NCBI GenBank assembly: GCA_016858145.1
Contig: JAEHOE010000132.1
Coordinates: 292,629-356,628 of the forward strand
DNA length: 64,000 nucleotides
Source: Edaphochlamys debaryana
Taxonomy: Eukaryota; Chlorophyta; Chlorophyceae; Chlamydomonadales
Direction of reading: 5' to 3'
Below are positions 56,701-64,000 of the stretch, one piece after another. The notes beneath the pieces are model-generated. The model saw only the letters and a list, made by a program, of their open reading frames with translations, had not been told where the DNA came from and searched no databases. A program made the position numbers and the translations under genes. Each line of letters opens with the position of its first letter. Position 1 is the stretch's first letter.

Positions 56701-59700
56701 TGTGTTTGCACGTTTTAACTCATTGAAAAGTCTCGCTGCTCTGGTACTGGACTCACCCCACGCCATTCGCCTCTGAGCGTTTCTCGCAGCGGTGGGCTCT
56801 TCTTCTGCCGCCTCCCCTTCTTCTTCTCCCCGGCCTGAAGGGCCGCGTCCGCAGCTTCGATGGTCCTTGCGAGCCTAGCGTTGAAGAGCCATGTCTCTTC
56901 ACCCGTCATGCCCTACACAAAGGAAGAATCAAGGCAACCGCATAGGCTAACCCTGCGTCCGACCCTAACACTCTAGGCGATGGGCGCATGCAAAGGAGAC
57001 CAACTAACCTGGAAGCCGCCCTGCCCTCCTAGACCGCCGCTGTCGAGCCCCGCGGTGCTCGTGCCAGCCCCAGCGCCGCTGAATCCCTCGCCCGGTTCCG
57101 TGGCGGCGGGCGGCGGGCCCGGCGGCGGAGGGGGCGCGCTGGGTCTTGAGGCGCCTGCGGAAGGGGCAGGGGGAGGGAGCCGTGACACAGGTAGCCGCGC
57201 AGAACGCAAGCAAGGCAGGCATGCTGAGGGGGAGCACAGCTGTCGGTGGAGATGAAGCCAGCCCCGCTAGACCGCGAGCGGCCCCTTGAACGCACCTGCA
57301 CGGAGGCGGACGCAGGCAGCGGCTGGGCGCTGGGCGCGGCTGAGGGGCGTGGGCCCGGCTGGAGGCCGGCGGTGCTCCTGTAGGCAGGCGCTGGCTGGGC
57401 CGTCTCACCCTGTAAGGGTGCGAGTAACAACTTGTAAGCTGAGGCGTGTCCTGGCAAGGAGAGTCGGGTGAATTTGAGAGGAAAGGGCGGTGTCACATCA
57501 CCTGTTCTGCCCTTCGCTTCATTGCACGCGTGGTTGGCCCGCTGCAGACCTCCCGCAAGAGTCAGCGGGTTCTGCCGTTGTTGGGCGAGTGTCCAAGCCA
57601 GCTGCAGCGGCCTGCAGGTGTTGAGTATGCATGTCACGGAGCGAGCAGGAGGGCAGTTGCTCAAGAGATAAGACCTACCGGTGCGCACTGGGGGCAGAAC
57701 CATTTCCCCCGCGGCTTCTTAGCCAAGCCCAGGCACGTCACGTGGTAGCCCTTGTTGCACACGCCGCCCTCAGGAAGTTGGGTATCACACAGGAGCAGCG
57801 CTCCCAGGGGCCCGCTCTCGTCTGAGCTCGTGTCCTTGCATAGCTCGCAAGCGTGGTCATCCGCCACCCGAGGGAGCTTCCGGCGCGCACTGCCGGAGGG
57901 TGTTGTCCCCGGCCGCTTCCGCCCAGGTTGCTGCTGGATGCGGGGTGGCGTAGTTAGAGGCCCAGCGTGGACGTCGTCTTCTGGAATAGAGGATAAGTGA
58001 TTGGCCCAGGGCAGGCGGGTGCAACCCTTGCACCGGTACACGCCACCAGGCTCATCACGGGCGCAAGCGGTATGGGCACGGCTGCGACCGCACAAACAGG
58101 ATAGCATGGGGCCGAGAGGGCCACCGCATGTCGAATCCGAGCAGATAGCGCAAGGCTGAGGCGGCACAACGGCTCCGGAAGCGACCTGCAAACCGACAGG
58201 GACAACAAGACCGATGGGGTATCAGCACAACCGGAGCACCGCTGCAGGCCGAGATGCAGGCAGGCATGCTGAGGGGGGAGCACAGCTGTCGGTGGGAGAT
58301 GAAGCCAGCCCCGCTAGCTAGACTGCCAGCGGCCCCCCTGAACGCAACCTGCACGGAGGCGGACGCAGGCGGCGGCTGGGCGCTGGGCGCGGCCCTGGCC
58401 TGTGGGCCCGGCTGGAGGCCGGCGGTGCCCCTGTGGCCACCGTCGCCGTCGCCCAGACCGCCACCGCCCCGATTGGCTCCTCCGCCGCCGCCGCCGGCGC
58501 CAAGGCCCGCGCTGCCCGTGCCAGCCGTGGCGCTGCCGTGCCCCCGCCCGGTCCCGTGGCGGTGTGCGGGCCCGGCGGCGGAGGGGGCGCGCTGGGGACT
58601 TGAGGCGCCTGCGGAAGGGGCAGGGGGAGGGAGCCGTGACACAGGTAGCCGCGCAGAACGCAGCAAAGCAAGCCTAAACACATCACGGCTTACGCTGCAC
58701 AGGTGGGCAACTTTCGCCGTTATGGATTCTTGTTAAGGTTACCTGTTCCGCCACCAGGTCGCCAAAGTGGTCCGCCATGCCTCGTTTTCTCGAGCGCCCT
58801 TTCGAGTGGCCACGGTTTGCGCCCGCCTGAGCTGCTGCGCCCACGTGTTTCCTGCACAACTCGTGTGCCACGGCCTCGCCCCCGCTGACCACTCCGCCCG
58901 TGCCCGTGTTGCCACCGCCGCCAGATCCCCTCCGCTGCCTGAGAGCTGCTGCAGGGACGTGCCGGGAACATAGCCTTCGACCTTAAAAGCGTCCACAAGC
59001 GTGTCGAGTGTTCCCGGCATCTTGCTCCAGGTACTGCTCTCCTTCTCCGTGTCACGGTATTGGGCAAGGCAGTCCGTACATCAGCGTCTTGAGGAACAGG
59101 GTTGAACACGCGGCTCGAATCAGCATGGGGAAGATCGTGTTTGCACTGCGCCTTGCTGTAATCGTTCCCGCTCTCTGGCGGTGGCAGCTCGGGGCACACG
59201 GTGTCCAGCAGGCCAGCTTCCGCCTGGCTGCCGTCAGACCTGCTGCCTCCACCGCCAGCCCCATTGTTACCGCTGCCAGGCCCCTCGCGAGTGCTGCCGC
59301 TGGCGGTGAGCCCTGCGTTGTCCTGGGCGCTGGGCGCGGCCCTGGCCTGTGGGCCCGGCTGGAGGCCGGCGGTGCCCCTGTGGCCACCGTCTCCGTCGCC
59401 CAGACCGCCACCGCCCGATTGGCCTCCTCCGCCACCGCCGCCGGCGCCAAGGCCCGCGCTGCCCGTGCCAGCCGTGGCGCTGCCGTGCCCCCCGCCCGGT
59501 CCCGTGGCGGTGTGCGGGCCCGGCGGCGGAGGGGGCGCGCTGGGGACTTGAGGCGCCTGCGGAAGGGGCAGAGGGAGGGAGCCGTGACACAGGTAGCCGC
59601 GCAGAACGCAAGCAAGGCAGGCATGCTGAGGGGGAGCACAGCTGTCGGTGGAGATGAAGCCAGCCCCGCTAGACTGCGAGTGGCCCCTTGAACGCACCTG

Positions 59701-61459
59701 CACGGAGGCGGACGCAGGCGGCGGCTGGTCGCTGGGCGCGGCTGAGGGGCGTGGGCCCGGCTGGAGGCCGGCGGTGCCCCTGTGGCCGCCCTCGCCGTCG
59801 ACCTCACCGCCACCACCCGTTTGGCCAACCCCGCCACCGCTGCTACCGCCAAGGCCCGCGCTGCTCGTGCCAGCCGCGGCACTGCCGTGCCCCCCGCCCG
59901 GTCCCATGTTGGAAGGAGGCGGGCCCGGCGGCGGAGGGGGCACGACGGGGTCTTGCGGCTCCTGTGAACGGGGCAGGGGGAGTGCATGTGTGTGTGGGAG
60001 GGGGCAGCTGAGGCAAGCGTCGTCATACAGGACGAGAGGCAGGCACTTTCAGCAGAGCACAGCTGTTGCAGGGGAGGATGAAAGCCCCGCTGGACATTCC
60101 TTCGGCTAGCACGGAACAGTGCAGGAGGCTGCCTGTATCCGTTTCTTGCTCACCCCTGCCGCGGTGGCCAGGTTGGCGGCGGCAGCCAAGCCAGTGGGCA
60201 GGCCAGCTTCCGCCTGGCTGCCGTCAGACCTGCTGCCTCCACCGCCAGCCCCATTGTTACCGCTGCCAGGACCCTCGCGAGTGCTGCCGCTGGCGGTGAG
60301 CCCTGCGTTGTCCACCCGCTTCAGGACACCCTTGAAGAGGGTGATTAGCCGCCGTATGGGGGGGCATGTCTTGCACGCCTCCGTGTAGACCGCCACGACC
60401 CCATCTGCCTCCAGCTCTGCATGCAAGCAGCAGGGCACAGTCTGCAATGTCATAGAGGTCGGGAAAGGGGCTACATTGGCGGAAGCTCTATCCGCAAAGC
60501 CTGCCCCCTCGACCCCTGCCCCCTCGACCCCTTCCATTGGACGCACCTTCGCCAACCACGGGCGGTATCGTGGACCCGATCGCCTGGCAGAGCAAGCCCA
60601 CCAGAGCCTCGTACACCTTGGTGTCGCCGTTGCCGTTGTTAAGGGCTTTGAGCTCGTCCAGCGTCATGGTTTGCATCAGCTCTTTGACCGCCGCTGGCAT
60701 GAAAGCGGGCGTCATGGGGTTTTCCTTGCCCTTGGAGCTGGGCCCACTGCGGCGATAAGCCACCCGTCGTGACGTCACGCAGGCGACGCCAATGCGCCCC
60801 TTCCCAGTTTCGGGATGCGTCTCAATGATCTTCTTGATATATTTTCTGATCAACCCCATATACCGGTAAATTTGGCGATCGGCGGCTATCTGGGCCTTCT
60901 TGATGGCCTCGACGCCCTCAGGCCCCCCGCTGCCGCTGCCTCCAGGCGGAGGTTGGGAGCCGTCCTCAGGGCAGGCGGCGTCGCCAGCACGGTCGCCACT
61001 GCCGTCATCGGCGCCGCTGCCGGGAGCGGCGCCTGCACCATCCGCGTTGGTACCGTCCCCGCCACCTCCGCCCTCAGCTGCTTCCCCGCCCGCAGCGGCC
61101 GCACCACCCGCATCGGTGTGGGCAGCAGCCTCGACGCCGCTGGTAGCGTTGACGCCAGTAGCGGCTTCTACTTTAGCTAGCGCCTTGGCCTTTAGGGCGA
61201 CATGGAGGAGTCTGTCAGCTTTCTTTGCCATGGCTTGGCGCAGGAGCTGCGTGTCTGTGGAAGTCTGCTCCTTCATTGTCTCACGGCCTCCAGGGCGTCT
61301 CGGAAGTGATCAGCCACTTGCTGAAGTTTGCGGGCAAGCGAGAGTGTCGGCATTCTGTGCGGCATCCTCAACCTCCGTTTCCAGGTCGTCCATGTCGGCG
61401 TCATCGCTGCTGGAGCAACTTTCAGCTTCATAGCTCGAATCATCGCCCGAAGCTGACAT
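53788..61459 (-). CDS. Transposon cargo gene: PHD-like fingers, amplified Pro/Gly exons, C-terminal Ulp1/SENP cysteine protease
   Basis: Phase-consistent exon chain (minus): 61459-61373, 61264-60547, 60416-60154, 59961-59698, 59556-? (end unresolved, about 59210), 58934-58743, 58185-57679, 57601-57502, 57394-57296, 57154-57009, 56912-56757, 56692-56575, 56510-56347, 56204-55941, 55798-55538, 55396-55118, 55032-54908, 54800-54644, 54570-54423, 54354-54112, 54023-53788. The firmest part is 56912 to 53788. Exon 58185-57679 has two PHD-like Cys/His sets; the second is canonical (CELCKD…LLCD…CNKGYHVTCLG…WFCPQC). The C-terminus is a C48 protease: INLYILWLWDHMP, then GFHWSLLVICHLP (His), ILHFDSSWDDGGN (Asp), and PHQGMTKHCAVFML (Gln, Cys). 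Such enzymes cleave SUMO-like modifiers. It may be two genes; exons between 57679 and 56912 are least certain. The start ATG lies 62 bp inside the right inverted repeat. Without the proposed first intron (61372-61265), an in-frame TGA would interrupt the N-terminus. Confidence 0.65.
55118..59961 (-). repeat. Amplified exon family (about eight copies of a Pro/Gly-rich exon)
   Basis: Exons starting near 59961, 59556, 58608, 57154, 56204, 55798 and 55396, plus the partial ones ending at 57296 and 56347, share one ~260-nt sequence (APQVPSAPPPPPGP … QPPPASASVQ). Flanking ~142-nt introns are copied too (gtgcgttcaaggggc … ccttccgcag). Spacing is about 403 bp in the 55.1-56.5 kb block. The copy at 58608-58349 is 260 nt instead of 261 and out of frame, so it is probably skipped or dead. 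Copy 59556 is fused to a copy of the exon at 60416-60154. Confidence 0.88.
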
Positions 61460-61520
61460 TGTAGTCAGGGCCTCTTGGGCCGTGCCATCGCCAGTTACGC
61501 CAGAGTGTGTTTGGCCGGGC

Positions 61521-62672
61521 TAGCTGGAGATGCAGTATAGCCTACGGTAATATGCCTTGAGTTGTCAGGGGGCATGTGGTGTGGGACCTGTGGGTACGCA
61601 GCGGCGTTCGGGTACACTCGAGTGCATGGGCATGGGCGGGTCTGTGCCTCAACCGAAGGGCTGGCCGACTGGTGCAAGAAACGTTTGGCGTGTTGAGCAC
61701 ATATAGGCAATGCACTCTTGCTCCGTTCTGGGCGCAAGCTGTCCAAGTCCGGGGGGATGCGTCCTCCAGACGACAGTTTGACCGCAATAGCAGCGACGCT
61801 GTCGCGTTAGAGTCGCTGCCAGGCTAGCACTCTACATGCTGCTGGTGCCAGCGCTTGCTGCACCCTTGCGCACTGCCAGGAGTCGAGCACCGCTGCAGCA
61901 CGATGATTCTTGCTCGCGGGGTGCAGACGCCCGTAGCCGCACTATCCTTCGCCCTCGTGTGTGCATAGCAGCGTCGTCGGCTAGGGGCTCGCGCCCCGGC
62001 AGGCCCGCAGAAGTCAAACCGCATCCCAGCGCAGTGCGCACACCAGCCGACCGCCGCTGCGCTTGATTGCAGCCCCGTATCGACCTGGGAGCATTCATGA
62101 TGGCTTGTTGGGTGCTTAGCGGGCTGTCTTGCGGGTTAAGCGGCTTTCGCACGTTTGGGACCATATTATGGTTCCCCGCGTGCGAGAGACGCTTCCGCAC
62201 GCCCCGGACCGGATCACCGGCCCCAACCCCGCGAGACCCGTCGAGAGCCCCCGCTCACGCGTGTTTCTCATTGTAGTTGCTGCTATTGCGTAAGCAATTG
62301 ACTACCTTTCTTGTCTACAATTGTGAAAGCCGTTTACTGTTTGCGGTTGCCGTTGGGGACTGTTGGGTGGCCACGGCGCTTTCCAGCCGTGTAGGGCCGT
62401 GTATGTGCGCCTTGGATTGCACTTGCTTTGGCTTCTGTGTGTGCCTGTGTTTGCCCCCGCCCGCCGCTGCTGCCTGCCTGTGTCTGGCCCTGCCCACCGG
62501 CGTGAGCGCACTGCCGCCCTGTCCCCGCCTGCTAAGCCAACTGCGTGAGCTGTTACGCACGTCTGCCCCCTTGAGGGGCACGTGCCGCCCCTATGCGTGT
62601 TACAGAGGGCTCATGCGAACACACCGCCATTCATGATTATTTTACATCCTCTTCCTGTTGCGAACAAACCAC
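61521..62672 (-). repeat. Right terminal inverted repeat
   Basis: Reverse complement of 43185-44351, about 95% identical. Its inner end (ctagctggagatgcagtata) lies 62 bp upstream of the minus-strand gene's ATG at 61459. Confidence 0.92.
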
Positions 62673-63302
62673 AGATAGGTGCGTTTCCTAACTGGAGGGA
62701 GGAGGGCCGTGGGTCAGGTGTGGAGTGCTGGGGGGGGTGACGGATGCTGGGCGGAAGCGGGGCGTGAAGGAGCTGCAGAAACGAGTTATTTGAGCACCCC
62801 AGGGAGGTCAAAGCGGGAAGGTTTTGCCTTGAGTGACGCAGGGCGTGTCCACCGTACAGTTGCATGCAAACAGTCCGTGCGACACTGGGTCTGGGTCAAC
62901 CCGGGGGGCTCGCTCGGACCGCCCACCTGCCAAATTATCAAGCATGTCGACTGGCCTATCCGTGAGGCCGGCACCACTCGAGTCCTGCACCTAAGGCGAT
63001 CAGCCTCACTTGCAACCCCGCAAAGCCCGACTACTAAGCCCGAAGCAAGCAACCCACCGCCTCAACCACATATGTGTACAGGCCACCCGCACAATGCCCC
63101 CCCTCCATCGCTACTGTGCGGCCCTCAGCCGGATTCACAAGCGGCGGCCGCTGCAGTCGACATTAGGGAGCTCATTTGCCTTCGAAGTCGGAGGGGCGGG
63201 TAGTGTTTCGCCCCCCCGGCAAGCAGGGGTGGGGCAGGGGGGGGGACGCCCCATCGACCCCCATCACAGACACCGAGCCGACCGTACCCTCCACGTGCAC
63301 AG
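62673..63302. other. Right flank of the transposon
   Basis: No supported gene. A plus-strand open frame (62679-63203) has no recognisable features and rests on GC-rich composition. Confidence 0.45.
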
Positions 63303-63982
63303 CTAGATTCCCCGCGCGACCTCCAGCACCTCCTCCTCCTCCAGAACCTCCAACTTCAACTCAATTTCCGTCCAGCTGACGTCGCTGGCTGAAATGCCTA
63401 TCTCATCGAGCTCTTCGCGAACTAACTGCACGGCCTCCTCGTGCGACACCAGGTCCGGCACTGAAGCCATAAGGCTCACGCCATACGCTAGCACGTACTC
63501 GGCGTGCTCCACGGCCTCGCGTCAGTGTCGCCTGAGCCGATGCCGAAGCTAAACTGCGCGAAGCAGACGCTGTAGGTGTGCTGACCCTCTGCAGGCTTCG
63601 CTATGTATGCCGGGTAGTGCTTGCCGCGGGCATGCCTCCGGAGACAATGCGCAGAGGAGAGGGCTTACTTCGCCGTTTGGCGCGACTTAGTGCAAGGGAG
63701 CGCGCCTCGGCAAAGCTTATGACCTAGACTGTATGGCCCGGCTGCCGTTATGCCAGCACCTGCACAAGCTCGGCTAAAACCAGCGTACGGCAACCAGCAC
63801 GTACACGCCGTACCCGTGGCAGACTGGGCAGACCTTTGCCATTCAAGCGCATACCGGTAGCTAGGGCATGGGCGGCGGGGGAACGCACACGGGGAGGAGA
63901 AGAGGAGGCTGCTGCCCCCAGGAGTCTTCAAGGGGTTGCCGCCGTCCGAAGACCTCCCAGGGCGGCGGGTTCTGGCTCCCAT
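63303..63982 (-). pseudogene. HicB-like antitoxin-domain gene, frameshifted
   Basis: Read on minus, KHYPAYIAKPAEGQHTYSV followed by an F…GDT segment and then EAVEHAEYVLAYGVSLM and an acidic tail matches the HicB/UPF0150 antitoxin fold (Y-P-A-…-G-D-T-…-E-A-…-A). The two halves lie in different frames, with one base missing at about 63515-63525. A preceding open frame (63982-63669) starts MGARTRRPGRSSDGGNP and could be an organelle presequence; it joins in phase through a 33-nt gtaagc…ggag gap, which is very short for an intron. HicB is a bacterial type II antitoxin that binds DNA and the HicA nuclease; no HicA partner is visible here. Bacterial origin is inferred. Confidence 0.5.
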
Positions 63983-64000
63983 GGCCAGAAGGTTTCGGGC

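Larger units (their letters stand above)
43185..62672. mobile_element. 19.5-kb KDZ-superfamily DNA transposon with long terminal inverted repeats
   Basis: Both ends carry a 1.15-kb inverted repeat starting GTGGTTTGTTCGCAACAGGA. Inside are a + strand KDZ transposase gene, a - strand PHD/Ulp1-type gene, and a repeat-rich centre (48053-53787). The inverted repeats remain about 95% identical and the transposase frame is intact, which suggests recent activity. Comparing the flanks (…accgtagc before, agataggt… after) shows no clear target-site duplication, so one end may be rearranged or the outer boundary misplaced by a few bases. Confidence 0.85.

Noticed and set aside
58349..58608. Another Pro/Gly exon of the cargo gene
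   Set aside because: Its length (260 nt) breaks the frame, whereas joining the exons on either side keeps it; probably a decayed copy.
58739..59020. Separate small gene starting MPGTLDTLVDAFKVEG on the minus strand
   Set aside because: It overlaps, in another frame, an exon that fits the cargo gene's phase; I could not exclude it but prefer the phase-consistent chain.
1..64000. tRNA and rRNA genes
   Set aside because: Scanned for T-loop GGTTC-A-TCC type motifs and conserved rRNA strings; none with a plausible cloverleaf was found by eye.

Overview
The window looks like nuclear DNA of a Chlamydomonas-like (volvocine) green alga. It is very GC-rich, its genes are cut by many short GT-AG introns, it has a hydroxyproline-rich cell-wall type protein with SP/KP repeats, TGTAA poly(A)-type signals occur downstream of some genes, and the housekeeping proteins (COP9 subunit 7, eukaryotic-type isoleucyl-tRNA synthetase) are eukaryotic. 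All gene models were built by hand from reading frames, splice sites and phase bookkeeping. I did not recognise the species.

Layout, left to right. (1) Below 139 to 4256, +: 3' part of a silk-like Ala/Ser-rich, Pro-rich extracellular protein. (2) 6339-11801, -: 16-exon GT61/DUF563 glycosyltransferase, 522 aa. (3) 13689-16880, -: CSN7, 7 exons, 273 aa, divergent from (4) 17353-18604, +: small mTERF-like protein with a probable plastid presequence. (5) 20427-32581, -: cytosolic isoleucyl-tRNA synthetase in 27 exons, with one apparent single-base frameshift. It shares a 363-bp divergent promoter region with (6) 32945-38072, +: 1320-aa unrecognised protein with Q-rich and ankyrin-like parts. (7) 40196-42748, +: flavin amine oxidase, 682 aa. 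(8) 43185-62672: a 19.5-kb KDZ-type DNA transposon bounded by 1.15-kb terminal inverted repeats. (9) 63303-63982, -: a broken HicB-like antitoxin-domain gene, apparently bacterial in origin.

The transposon is the most striking feature. Its + strand gene is a 954-aa KDZ (Kyakuja-Dileera-Zisupton) transposase. The - strand gene combines PHD-like fingers, an amplified Pro/Gly-rich exon and a C-terminal Ulp1/SENP-type cysteine protease. Both genes start 20-62 bp inside the inverted repeats, so each repeat appears to supply the same promoter and 5' leader to a different gene. Between the two genes lie 1.3-kb macrorepeats, each starting with a copy of the transposase 3' end, and a 62/63-bp minisatellite.

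A second theme runs through the host genes. More than a dozen introns carry short, diverged copies of the neighbouring exon edge, splice site included. A short SINE-like element with target-site duplications also occurs three times in introns.
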